Origin: an uncultured Brevibacillus sp.
Lineage (GTDB): Bacteria; Bacillota; Bacilli; Brevibacillales; Brevibacillaceae
Length of the DNA: 46,161 nucleotides
NCBI GenBank assembly: GCA_946402065.1
Contig: CAMIVR010000023.1
Span: 1 to 46,161, forward strand
Direction: 5' to 3'
In this document: piece by piece, positions 1-7,182 of the stretch
How positions within the stretch are numbered: the stretch's first letter is position 1
Layout: every line of letters begins with the position of its first letter
The notes under the pieces: model-generated
The model's database searches: none
What the model was told of the DNA's origin: nothing
The model's input: only the letters and a program-made list of their open reading frames with translations
Position numbers and translations under genes: made by a program

Positions 1-142
1 ACGGGCAGTTGCTAGAGTACGTTTTACTAGGTTACACAAATTTCTTGACAGACTCTGACCATTGTACATCGTAATGGGCCAATTACGTATAACGACACTT
101 TCAAATAATGCTTGAACGAACGGGTATCGATGGTTCAATAAA

Positions 143-200
143 AACAGCGTAGTCCAGGACTTTATTTTCTTGTCCCAGACTGCGCTGTTTCAATTTTTCA
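143..200 (+). terminator. Long stem-loop followed by T-run
   Basis: The arms 143-160 (AACAGCGTAGTCCAGGAC) and about 172-189 are complementary with one or two mismatches, and ATTTTT follows at 193-197. It would end a gene entering from the left edge; no such gene can be seen inside the window. The remainder of 1-300 shows no convincing coding region. Confidence 0.55.
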
Positions 201-302
201 ATCAGACTAATCAATTGATGCGGCGTGCCCCAGCAAGGCCGTCCACTATTCTCTGACCCAGTCAGAAAAGGCAGGCAATGATGCGCCTGCTATTTTCCTA
301 TT

Positions 303-369
303 CCAAAACTAAAAAACCCTGATTTCTCAAGGTTTTCTCATAATGCCCCGCGGAATCTAACCACGAACT
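303..369 (-). repeat. Degenerate copy of tRNA-Thr 3' end plus terminator (att-like repeat)
   Basis: This stretch matches about 1858-1926 (3' half of tRNA-Thr and its downstream terminator) over roughly 65 bp with scattered substitutions and small gaps: GATTTCTCAAGG, then ATGCCCC, then GCGGAATC, then AACCACGAACT are shared in order. Similarity stops at 369, where a recombinase fragment starts. An intact tRNA, an intervening insert and a 3'-end duplicate, in this order and orientation, is the arrangement left by tRNA-targeting integrative elements, with this copy as the distal att site. An old tandem tRNA pseudogene is the alternative. Confidence 0.65.
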
Positions 370-468
370 AAGCTGGCAGGTCATAAAGACATAAATGTCA
401 CTAGACGTTACGCTAACCCAACAGCAAAGGAAATGGCCGAATCAATTGCTAATGCCTTCACTTTCTAA
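370..468 (+). pseudogene. C-terminal fragment of tyrosine recombinase/integrase
   Basis: The frame reads KLAGHKDINVTRRYANPT and continues to a TAA at 466-468. LAGHKDI followed nine residues later by RYANPT fits the last catalytic histidine box and nucleophilic tyrosine region of phage-type integrases (normally LLGH...TTxRYAH). Everything N-terminal is missing: the frame runs straight out of the tRNA-like repeat. It is followed by a good terminator at 454-485. The fragment is short, so the family call rests on these two boxes and on the att-like context. Confidence 0.6.
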
Positions 469-485
469 TGTGAGGGCTTTTCTTA
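454..485 (+). terminator. Rho-independent terminator of the integrase fragment
   Basis: Arms GCCTTCAC (454-461) and GTGAGGGC (470-477) pair with one G-T wobble around an 8-nt loop and are followed by TTTTCTTAATTT. The left arm overlaps the last codons of the recombinase fragment. Confidence 0.65.
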
Positions 486-797
486 ATTTGACTGAGGTTC
501 TTTAAGAACACTATCTTTCGTGTATCTATCGTCATGCATCGGGGTACTACATCGTATAAACCTTTATAAATCAAGGGATACAGGCACTTTTACTTAAACT
601 CAATGTTCAAAAACACAGTATTTTCAAGAGTTTCAGCTTACAGGGAATATCGCTGTATCGTTATCGTGAAATAACATGAGCAGTATAATAGAAGTGTTTT
701 ATCACTTTAATAGACTAAATATTCAAAAGTCCCAACAAAAAAATAGCCGAAACTTAATCGACCACCTTTGATAATATAAATATTCATTCAACATTAT
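486..797. other. AT-rich non-coding stretch
   Basis: No ORF with a ribosome site is visible on either strand. Base composition is clearly more AT-rich than the rest of the window, consistent with residual foreign DNA inside the integrative-element scar. Confidence 0.5.
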
Positions 798-977
798 TTA
801 GAAGTCCAGCCATAGAGCTAACACATAAATACCTCCAAGAGCAACGACCATTCTAAATATTCCTTTCAAAAATCTTGGTATGTATTTCTCAATTAGCACC
901 AACAGAGCAAATAAAACAACCAGCCAGACAATCAGTTTATAAACTCCAGGTACACCACCAAAATATAAACTTCCCAT
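798..977 (-). CDS. Small two-helix membrane protein, unknown function
   Basis: About 59 residues from the ATG at 977 (AGGTG lies 5-6 nt upstream). An upstream GTG at 1013 is also possible and would overlap the stop codon of the preceding gene. Two hydrophobic segments are visible: LIVWLVVLFALLVLI and, near the end, MVVALGGIYVLALWL, separated by a short basic loop (KYIPRFLKGIFR). The protein therefore probably spans the membrane twice. It sits directly downstream of the zinc-ribbon gene on the same strand, so the two likely share a transcript. I do not recognise the family. Location inside the tRNA-Thr insertion scar suggests it arrived with the element. Confidence 0.5.
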   Translation of the reverse strand: MGSLYFGGVPGVYKLIVWLVVLFALLVLIEKYIPRFLKGIFRMVVALGGIYVLALWLDF

Positions 978-1009
978 CAGTTTCACCTGCCTATGATATC
1001 CCCATTTGA

Positions 1010-1201
1010 TCACCTTTTAAATTTAGATGGATTTTCTACATAACTCCCTACAATATATCCACATTTTAGGCAAATATCATGTATAACAGTTGAACCAGTC
1101 AGAAAGAACCCTTTAACGGGAGTTACTACTGCATGTCCAGATTGCTTCCCTTTGCCTATCTCATTCCCTCCACATTTAGGGCATTGAACCTCTGTATTCA
1201 T
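1010..1201 (-). CDS. Small zinc-ribbon protein
   Basis: About 63 residues. CPKCGG near the N-terminus and CLKCG about 35 residues later give a four-cysteine zinc ribbon; the region between contains a glycine/lysine-rich stretch and VKGFFLTGST. I start at the ATG at 1201 (MNTEVQCPKC...) because GGAGG lies about 11 nt upstream; a longer frame from 1246 has no better site. No catalytic residues are evident, so a nucleic-acid or protein-binding role is possible but unproven. It precedes the small membrane protein with overlapping ends. Confidence 0.55.
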   Translation of the reverse strand: MNTEVQCPKCGGNEIGKGKQSGHAVVTPVKGFFLTGSTVIHDICLKCGYIVGSYVENPSKFKR

Positions 1202-1251
1202 CCGTATGTCAGCCTCCGTTTGATTTCTATCATGATGAAATGCCAATTAGA

Positions 1252-1522
1252 TTATAAGTTATACTTTACTTTGCGTGTGTTAATAGCAGCCAATACTTTT
1301 TCAAAATCTGTTGTTCCATCTGAGTTTTTGTCAGTCGTAATATGTGGAGGTGTAGAATATGACACTCTTCCCCTATACTCCATCAATACATAAACCGCTG
1401 TCTTTAAATTACCGTCTTTTTTCCAATCAACGAAACCATAACACAATATAATTCACATCTGCTCCATGATTGGATGGTATAACAATCTTTTCAACATGTT
1501 CATAAACAGGCAAATTACTCAT
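1252..1522 (-). pseudogene. Frameshifted small hypothetical gene
   Basis: A good ribosome site (GGAGGG) precedes an ATG at 1522 that opens MSNLPVYEHVEKIVIPSNHG and then hits a stop shortly after 1447. A second frame starting at 1446 continues with CYGFVDWKKDGNLKTAVYVL to a stop at 1252. Removing one base near 1445-1448 joins them into one protein of about 90 residues. No family was recognised. It may be a decayed gene of the inserted element or carry a sequencing error. Confidence 0.45.
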
Positions 1523-1573
1523 ACATACTCCCTCCGTATAAAAACGATATTTTATTCAGGGTAAATCCCTTTT

Positions 1574-1832
1574 GTAGCTATCAATGACGCTACTCTGATT
1601 TCCCGCGCTTTTGCGACGGTACAGGGCGATTTACGTCAGATTCAGTGGTTTCATACGGACCGTGGCAGCGAGTTTAAAAAATCAAAAGATAGACGAGCTT
1701 CTGGGGACGTTTGAAATCGGCCGTTCCCTCAGTATGAAAGGCTGTCCATACGACAACACTGTGGCCGAAGCCACCTACAAAATCATGAAAACCGAGTTCG
1801 TGAACCAAAGTGACCTTGTGACCAATCTGTGA
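1574..1832 (+). mobile_element. IS3-family transposase (OrfB) C-terminal scrap
   Basis: Frame 1 reads VAINDATLISRAFATV then FHTDRGSEFK, and after a shift in an A-run near 1676-1681 a second frame reads [48 protein letters not shown] and SMSxKGxPYDNxxxE are the second aspartate and the glutamate regions of the IS3/IS150-type DDE integrase core. The N-terminal half with the first aspartate is absent, as are visible terminal repeats, so this is a dead remnant. Confidence 0.75.
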
Positions 1833-1859
1833 CCAAAAGACACCCCTCCCCCTCAAACC

Positions 1860-1892
1860 AAAACAAAAAACCTTGATTTCTCAAGGTTTTTG
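1860..1892 (-). terminator. Terminator downstream of tRNA-Thr
   Basis: AAACCTTGA (1868-1876) pairs with TCAAGGTTT (1881-1889) around a 4-nt loop; read on the minus strand it is followed by a TTTTTGTTTTTGG tract. The same hairpin is present in the duplicate at 311-336. Confidence 0.7.
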
Positions 1893-1897
1893 CACGA

Positions 1898-1968
1898 TGC
1901 CCCCACGCGGAATCGAACCACGAACTGATCATTACGAGTGATCTGTTATACCATTTAACTATGGGGGC
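1898..1968 (-). tRNA. tRNA-Thr (anticodon CGT)
   Basis: The minus strand folds as a 71-nt cloverleaf. The 7-bp acceptor stem is GCCCCCA with TGGGGGC, followed by discriminator A. The D arm is GTTAAATGGTATAAC. The anticodon stem GATCA/TGATC encloses loop CTCGTAA, giving anticodon CGT and therefore threonine (ACG codons). The T stem is CGTGG/CCGCG with loop TTCGATT. CCA is not encoded. It is the apparent integration target for the element whose remains lie at 303-1897. Confidence 0.9.
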
Positions 1969-2043
1969 CAGTTCAAGTACCTTTCTATAATAAAGCATCT
2001 CATGTCCTTTTTCAAGTGGAAAATCAATTCGATTGAAACAAAA

Positions 2044-2076
2044 AAAACTGCCCGGTTGACGAGCAGTTTTTTTATA
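2044..2076 (-). terminator. Terminator of cold-shock gene
   Basis: On the minus strand AACTGCTCG...CCGGGCAGTT forms a hairpin followed by TTTTTTT, just after the cold-shock stop codon at 2078. Confidence 0.75.
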
Positions 2077-2077
2077 C

Positions 2078-2278
2078 TTACAGTTTTACAACGTTTTCTG
2101 CTTGTGGTCCGCGGTTTCCTTGGGTTACGTTAAATTGAACGCGCTGTCCTTCATCCAGGGTTTTGAAGCCGTCACCTGTGATGGCGCTGTAGTGCACGAA
2201 TACGTCGCTGCCGCCTTCCACTTCGATAAAACCAAATCCTTTTTCTGCATTAAACCATTTTACTGTTCCTGTTTGCAC
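2078..2278 (-). CDS. csp: Cold-shock protein (CspA/CspB family)
   Basis: A 66-residue single cold-shock domain, the normal length for the family. It contains the RNP1-like KGFGFIEV and RNP2-like VFVHYSAI motifs, begins [17 protein letters not shown] and ends [10 protein letters not shown]. Such proteins bind single-stranded RNA and DNA and act as RNA chaperones in the cytoplasm. The start is the GTG at 2278, because GGAGG lies 7 nt upstream; the longer open frame to 2350 is a leader, not coding. The untranslated leader of at least 70 nt is typical for cold-shock genes, where it often controls message stability; this is inference here. Confidence 0.93.
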   Translation of the reverse strand: MQTGTVKWFNAEKGFGFIEVEGGSDVFVHYSAITGDGFKTLDEGQRVQFNVTQGNRGPQAENVVKL

Positions 2279-2542
2279 AAAAAAACCTCCAACACATGTA
2301 AATTTTATCCAAAAGAATTGGCTTAAAAAAACACATACCTCAGAGCTCATGTTAAGCTAAAAGTGACAATGCTCCAGTGTATGTGAATCTGTTAGCTCAA
2401 TTTATGAATTGATTCATTTTACCACATACCAATGTCCGTAGCAAGAAAGGAAGCACATCTGACTGTGAAACAATTTCCCCATGTATACCGTCATACATGT
2501 TACATAGCGTTTAGTAAGCATTCGATTCGGGAGGGACTTGAC

Positions 2543-3766
2543 GTGAAACACAAAAACCGACTGTACTTGCTCCTTATCTTTTGTGTGGCGGCAGGAGCAG
2601 CACTGTTTGCCTTTACCGCAAACAGTGACGCTGAAAATCCGCCCCCTGTTGCAAAGGAAAAACTGGTCGATTACTTTGCAGCGAATCACTGGAGTCATGA
2701 CGCGATCAGCACCCTGTTCGGCAAGCCAGTGAAACAAATCGACGCATTTGACTACTATCCAAGCGGAATTCGAATCAAGCTGGATGACAACCAGAAAGTT
2801 TTTGCCTTGATCGCTGACCGCTCCTACAAAGGCGAGATTGTCCCGGGAGTTACCACCAGCACGACCAAGCCGGAGGTGACCGGCAAGCTGGGGAATCCGG
2901 CCTTTCACGATCAGGCCAATCAACTCGTCGGGTATCAGTACACGGGCTACTACTTGTTTTTTACCTTTGACAACGACAAGATCAAGGAAATCTCCGTCTA
3001 CCGGCGTGATCAGCTCACGGATGTAGACAAACTGATTGACGCTGCCCAAAATTTGCAGGCCTACGCCGACAAGCTTTCGTTCCCGATGGATCACCGAGAC
3101 TTTTCGCTCTTCCAGCGCTGGGGGAATCCGGACTTCACTCACCATCTGCACGGAATCGGCTCGTATGCCTGGGAGTACCCTTCCCGCGGAATTGCTTATG
3201 ACGGGGTAGACGAAGATGCGAATTTGACGATTTACCGCAATGATTGGCCTCCACATGCCCTCGATGTGCTGCGCGGCAAAAAGAATGTAATTTTCTCGAC
3301 GGACGATGCGATCCTGCTGAAAGAGCAAGAACGGATCGCCTACGAAAAAGAAAAGGTTGAGAAGGCCAAAGAGCACGGCATCCTCTCTCCGGACAAGCTG
3401 ACGATTGCCTTGATTGATGCAGATGGTCTGTACAGCTCGGCCAATATCCGTTTTTACAACAAGGACTACACTCCAATCGCACAGGTGTTTCCCGGTTATT
3501 TTATCGATCAGGTCGTGTGGCTGGATAATCAATGGGTAGCGTACTTTACGATGCAAAGCATGGGCGTGTTCCATACAGCTTCAGGTACGAACCAAATCAT
3601 CCTTACCACTGAGAAAAGCTCCTCTACCCCAATGACGATCTTTGATGTCAACGCGATTACCGCCGATCCGGTGAACAACAACCTGATATTTGAGCGGACC
3701 GATAATCGAAAACCATACGTGCTGCATTACGAACTGAAAGACAATCATTTTCTTTATACGTGGTAA
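2543..3766 (+). CDS. Secreted or membrane-anchored hypothetical protein
   Basis: 407 residues from a GTG at 2543, which has GGGAGGG about 6 nt upstream; the open frame extends to 2432 without a site. The N-terminus KHKNRLYLLLIFCVAAGAAL is basic then hydrophobic, so it is an export signal or anchor. Residues 40-150 repeat a pattern of short modules (LFGKPVKQ..., KLGNPAFHD..., YLFFTFDNDKIKEISVYRR) resembling DUF4309/YjgB-like repeats, each giving a glycine-proline turn then a beta strand. The central segment near residue 260 (KEQERIAYEKEKVEKAKEHG) is a charged helix, and the C-terminal half is beta-rich without recognised motifs. No catalytic residues are seen. It lies alone between divergent and downstream units. 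Confidence 0.7.
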   Translation: MKHKNRLYLLLIFCVAAGAALFAFTANSDAENPPPVAKEKLVDYFAANHWSHDAISTLFGKPVKQIDAFDYYPSGIRIKLDDNQKVFALIADRSYKGEIVPGVTTSTTKPEVTGKLGNPAFHDQANQLVGYQYTGYYLFFTFDNDKIKEISVYRRDQLTDVDKLIDAAQNLQAYADKLSFPMDHRDFSLFQRWGNPDFTHHLHGIGSYAWEYPSRGIAYDGVDEDANLTIYRNDWPPHALDVLRGKKNVIFSTDDAILLKEQERIAYEKEKVEKAKEHGILSPDKLTIALIDADGLYSSANIRFYNKDYTPIAQVFPGYFIDQVVWLDNQWVAYFTMQSMGVFHTASGTNQIILTTEKSSSTPMTIFDVNAITADPVNNNLIFERTDNRKPYVLHYELKDNHFLYTW

Positions 3767-3868
3767 GCTGCTTTGCCAATTGCTTTCCTCTCAAAAATTA
3801 CATACACTGATACTAAGGCTCCGTGCTACCTGGCATGGGCCTCATTATTTATATGGAGGTAGATCACG

Positions 3869-3967
3869 ATGAAACTGAGGCGAACTCCCTGGCGAGTGTT
3901 AACGCTTGTCCGCAATTGCAACAAACCAATCCCGCAAAAGATAGGAGATGAGTATTTTGAGCCATAG
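3869..3967 (+). CDS. Small ORF (32 aa) overlapping the GreA-like gene start
   Basis: ATG at 3869 has GGAGGT about 8 nt upstream. The peptide starts MKLRRTPWRVLTLVRNCNKP and ends DEYFEP at a TAG at 3965-3967, overlapping the first codons of the GreA-like gene in another frame. It is basic at the N-terminus. The overlap and the strong ribosome site suggest translational coupling or a leader peptide, but there is no family evidence. Confidence 0.4.
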   Translation: MKLRRTPWRVLTLVRNCNKPIPQKIGDEYFEP

Positions 3968-4397
3968 TCCGTCCAATTCCATACACAGTCGTCTGATGGA
4001 GCAGCTCGTTTTTTTCGATGAGCAGCGCTTTGACTTTATCGATACGTATTTTCGTCATATTCCGCCGGCAAACCGGCAAAAAGAAGTTCAATTTATCGAT
4101 CAGTATCTCTCTACCGTAGAGGCATTATTACCCGAGTTGAAAGAAGCAAACACGTCAACCCTGCCAAAGGTATTGATCGGGTGCGAAGTTTCGCTCTTTT
4201 ACGAAGATGATCAGATGGAAGAGTCTTTCACCATCTGCTTCCCTGAAACGGCCAATCCTGATTCCGGGCGCATCTCGTTCTTGTCCCCGATCGGCCAACA
4301 AGTTCTCATGCGCTCTGCAAATGAAACGATCCAATTGCAAGCGCCGATGGGAAAGGTGGATGTCACTGTACAGCGCATCAAATTTGTTGACTGGTAA
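3957..4397 (+). CDS. GreA/GreB C-terminal-domain protein
   Basis: About 146 residues. The C-terminal ~80 residues match the GreA/GreB FKBP-like domain: KVLIGCEVSLFYED, then ESFTICFPETANPDSGRIS, FLSPIGQQVLM and a closing MGKVDVTVQRIKF. These domains bind RNA polymerase near the secondary channel. The N-terminal ~60 residues are helical but lack the usual long acidic-tipped coiled coil of transcript-cleavage factors, so it may modulate polymerase rather than rescue arrested complexes. An ATG at 3948 is only 1 nt from AGGAG; the TTG at 3957 has correct 9-nt spacing, so I start there. It is followed by a strong terminator. Confidence 0.75.
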   Translation: MSHSPSNSIHSRLMEQLVFFDEQRFDFIDTYFRHIPPANRQKEVQFIDQYLSTVEALLPELKEANTSTLPKVLIGCEVSLFYEDDQMEESFTICFPETANPDSGRISFLSPIGQQVLMRSANETIQLQAPMGKVDVTVQRIKFVDW

Positions 4398-4436
4398 CAG
4401 GTCAGGCCGCATGAGCTTTTACAACTACGAACAGTC

Positions 4437-4470
4437 AGGCTAACCACTAATTGGTTAGCCTTTTATGTTT
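4437..4470 (+). terminator. Terminator of GreA-like gene
   Basis: GGCTAACC and GGTTAGCC form a perfect 8-bp stem around ACTAATT (4438-4460), followed by TTTTATGTTTTTT. Confidence 0.85.
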
Positions 4471-4559
4471 TTTCATCCGTCTTCCCAAGCACGTCGTTTG
4501 GGATAAAATGACTCGACTGCGGAAACCATGTAACTAGACAGCATGAAAGGAGTGGCAGC

Positions 4560-4796
4560 ATGATACCCGAGGATATCAAGCAACTGCTGCACGAGATCAG
4601 ATTGATCGGCGGCGGCATCGAAAAATACGACGCGCCTGACGATTGGCGGCTCATCCAGAACATAATGGACGAGCGTCACATCACGATGGAGCAAGTCGCG
4701 AGCGTTGACTGGGCAGCGACTAAGCAGATTCTGCTTGAAGAAAAACGACGCGCTCAGGAAAAAATGGACGAATTTTATCGGGATGCCATCTGGTAA
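4560..4796 (+). CDS. Small hypothetical protein (78 aa)
   Basis: ATG at 4560 is preceded by AAAGGAG at about 8 nt. The sequence is hydrophilic and helical (begins MIPEDIKQLLHEIRLIGGGI, ends EEKRRAQEKMDEFYRDAIW) with no cysteine pairs, membrane segment or known motif. It lies alone between a terminator and a hairpin shared with the convergent hydrolase gene. No function can be proposed. Confidence 0.6.
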   Translation: MIPEDIKQLLHEIRLIGGGIEKYDAPDDWRLIQNIMDERHITMEQVASVDWAATKQILLEEKRRAQEKMDEFYRDAIW

Positions 4797-4802
4797 CGAC
4801 AA

Positions 4803-4826
4803 GAGGCTGTCATTTCGACAGCCCCG
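4803..4826. terminator. Hairpin between convergent genes
   Basis: GGCTGTC and GACAGCC pair around ATTTC. The T-tract is weak on both strands, so terminator strength is uncertain. Confidence 0.4.
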
Positions 4827-4842
4827 GACTGCATGTACTGCT

Positions 4843-5664
4843 TTACCGGTTGGAAACGGCGTACTCGTACAGCACCTTGCCGATCTTGCCCTGTGTGTCC
4901 AGGGCGACGTGCGCATCGACATCCTTTGACAGGATCGTGATGGTAAAGGTCCGCTGATTGGCAAAGAAGATGCCCGCATCGTGCTGGCTGCCGGTATCCC
5001 AGCCCGTTTTGTTGGCGAGCTCCCATAGAGGTTGACCGCCTAGCAATGGCGAGTCGCTTTCGGGAAGATAGGCAGGGATGCCATTGCGGACTTGCTGTTT
5101 TTTCATGATGTTGATCATTTGCTCGCAGGCGTGCCGGGAGAGGTAGTCGCCTGTCGTCAGCTTTTTCAACAGCAGGTTGACGTCTGCCGCGGTGATGACG
5201 TTTTTTTCGGCAATCCCGGCTGGATAAGTCATCAATTTTTTGCGGAAGCGACTGTCTTTCATCCCGATATCCGCCATCGTCTGCTGGACTTGTTCGGCTC
5301 CGATCAGGTCGATCAGCATGTTGGTCGCGGTGTTGTCGCTCTGAATGATCATCAGCGTCAGATAATCTTGTACGGGCAGCTGGATGCCCGCTGACATGCG
5401 AAAGAGTACACCGGAACCGCCGACCATGTCTTCCTGCTTGAGCGTCAGGTAATCGTTGAGGCTTGCTTCCCCGCGCTCGATCGCCGCAAAGACGGCAGCC
5501 ATGATCGGTACCTTGATGATGCTCTCGGCAGTGAACACCTCCTGCGAATTGAGCGCAAAACTCTCGCTACGGTCCAAATCCTCGACGACAATTCCCCATG
5601 TACCGCCCGCTTGCTCTGCGGATTCCAACACTTTTTGCTTTACATCTTCCAACGTCTGTTGCAT
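4843..5664 (-). CDS. Class-A-beta-lactamase-like serine hydrolase, apparently cytosolic
   Basis: 273 residues from the ATG at 5664 (GAGG 7 nt upstream). Three hallmarks of the beta-lactamase/PBP fold are present in order: SIIK (active-site Ser-x-x-Lys), SDN (IQSDNTATN) and KTG (NKTGWDTG). The omega-loop segment (RKKLMTYPAGIAEKN) lacks the Glu166 context ExxLN of true class A enzymes. There is no signal peptide: the N-terminus MQQTLEDVKQKVLE is a charged helix. Family members of this kind are often annotated as serine hydrolases; without an export signal and general-base glutamate, a role in antibiotic resistance is doubtful and a peptidase or esterase role is possible. Confidence 0.8.
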   Translation of the reverse strand: MQQTLEDVKQKVLESAEQAGGTWGIVVEDLDRSESFALNSQEVFTAESIIKVPIMAAVFAAIERGEASLNDYLTLKQEDMVGGSGVLFRMSAGIQLPVQDYLTLMIIQSDNTATNMLIDLIGAEQVQQTMADIGMKDSRFRKKLMTYPAGIAEKNVITAADVNLLLKKLTTGDYLSRHACEQMINIMKKQQVRNGIPAYLPESDSPLLGGQPLWELANKTGWDTGSQHDAGIFFANQRTFTITILSKDVDAHVALDTQGKIGKVLYEYAVSNR

Positions 5665-5822
5665 GTCATGGCCTCGCTTTCTCCCACAGCTGCCCCTTTT
5701 GCAAAGACTCGTGCAAGGGGTTGCTTGTCTGCATTTTTCCACCATTTTAAATTAGCCAGAGCTTGGAGAGAATCCTTTTTCTTCTTCAACTGGCTGCCAC
5801 ACGATTGTCTGCAGCACGGGCG

Positions 5823-5865
5823 GAAAAAAGGAAGCCCCTGCTCGAATTCAGGAGCAAGAGCTTCC
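5823..5865 (-). terminator. Terminator overlapping the end of the M20 hydrolase gene
   Basis: On the minus strand GGAAGC...GCTC...GAGC...GCTTCC forms a stepped hairpin followed by TTTTTTCC. The gene's stop codon lies in the loop. Confidence 0.8.
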
Positions 5866-7143
5866 CGCACATTGCCCAAACTGATCGGTCTGTTCCTTCT
5901 GCTTCCGCGAATAATGCAACACTGTTGCGAGCAGCAGCTGCGTGCCAAGCTGAATGTCTTCTATCGAGGCCCACTCTAGCGGATTATGGCTGATTCCCCC
6001 GCGGCAGCGGACAAAGATCATGCCGATATCCGTAATATCCGCCAGTGACATCGCATCGTGTGCGGCACCGCTGACGAGCAAGGGTGCCTCTAGTTCCATG
6101 GCTTTGCTGATGCTCGCCATCGTTTCGGTGACGTGCTCGGCACACAGTGTTGGCGCCAGATTGAGGTGTTCGTCCACCCGGTACTGAAGGTGACGCCGCT
6201 CGCACGTCTCGGCAATATGCGCTTTCAGCTGGCTGACCACACGCTCGCGTCTGTCCCGGTCAATATCGCGGATATCAACGGAAAACTCCACCGCTTGCGG
6301 AATCACATTAGGGCCGCCGGGTTCCGCTTTGATCCAGCCGACTGTGCCCACTGTAGCCGCATCGGGATCTTCACTGCACAGCTGTTCAATCGACAAAATC
6401 ACTTCAGACGCGGCAACCATCGGATCCTTGCGCATCTTCATCGGAACGGTGCCGGCATGTCCAGCCTCTCCGTCAATCCGGACCTGCAAAGCGAGTGGTC
6501 CCGCGATGCCTTTAACAATGCCGACCGGATGATTGCCGACCTCCAAGGCTGGCCCTTGCTCGATATGCATTTCCAGATATACTTTGATTTCACCGGGGCC
6601 GCGAACAGACTCGCGATACCGCTCGGGTTCCAGCCCAAACGAGCGGAGCGCCTCCAGGCGGGTAATGCCTTCTGCATCTGTTATGTGAAACTCATCCCAG
6701 TTCAGTTGTCCGACCATACCGCGACTGCCGAACAGCCCTCCCGGAAAGCGTGTGCCTTCCTCATCGCAAAACGCAACCACTTCAATGGAACAATCGTGCT
6801 CGCTACCCCGTTCGTGTATCGTCTGAACGACTTCGATCGCGCCAAGCACGCCAATCGTCCCGTCGTATCGGCCGCCGTTCGGGACCGTATCGATATGGGA
6901 TCCGAGCATCACGACAGGCGCGGTCGGATCCTTGCCTTGCTTGTGTCCAATCAGATTGCCGAAGTGGTCGCGCCTGACTGTCATTCCCGCTGCTTGCATC
7001 CATGTCGTGACCAAATCTTGTGCTGCCCTGTCCTCCCCGGTCAAGGCAAAGCGGGAAACACCCTGCTCAGGCGTCTCGCCGATTCGCGCAAGCTCCAGGA
7101 TATGCTGTTCCAACCGTTTTGCGTTAATCTGTGTTGTCATCAT
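5848..7143 (-). CDS. M20-family amidohydrolase (N-carbamoyl-L-amino-acid hydrolase / allantoate amidohydrolase type)
   Basis: 431 residues. Metal-binding motifs of the M20 hydantoinase/carbamoylase family are seen in order: GSHIDTVPNGGRYDG, FCDEEGTRF, LEMHIEQGP, a dimerisation region with GEAGHAGTVPM, and C-terminal SGAAHDAMSLA and GISHNPLEW. Enzymes of this group use two metal ions to remove the carbamoyl or ureido group from N-carbamoyl amino acids, allantoate or ureidoglycine in the cytosol. Sequence alone does not choose among these substrates. GGAGG lies about 6 nt before the ATG at 7143. It follows the DUF169 gene by 39 nt on the same strand, so they probably form an operon. Confidence 0.88.
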   Translation of the reverse strand: MMTTQINAKRLEQHILELARIGETPEQGVSRFALTGEDRAAQDLVTTWMQAAGMTVRRDHFGNLIGHKQGKDPTAPVVMLGSHIDTVPNGGRYDGTIGVLGAIEVVQTIHERGSEHDCSIEVVAFCDEEGTRFPGGLFGSRGMVGQLNWDEFHITDAEGITRLEALRSFGLEPERYRESVRGPGEIKVYLEMHIEQGPALEVGNHPVGIVKGIAGPLALQVRIDGEAGHAGTVPMKMRKDPMVAASEVILSIEQLCSEDPDAATVGTVGWIKAEPGGPNVIPQAVEFSVDIRDIDRDRRERVVSQLKAHIAETCERRHLQYRVDEHLNLAPTLCAEHVTETMASISKAMELEAPLLVSGAAHDAMSLADITDIGMIFVRCRGGISHNPLEWASIEDIQLGTQLLLATVLHYSRKQKEQTDQFGQCAGSSCS

Positions 7144-7182
7144 TGTTCTCCTCCGTAACTCCATTGTACCACTGGTTTTTCT

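Noticed and set aside
2414-3574. Long minus-strand ORF opposite the secreted protein gene
   Set aside because: It is the antisense of a gene with a good ribosome site, signal sequence and coherent composition; the antisense frame has no start site or domain.
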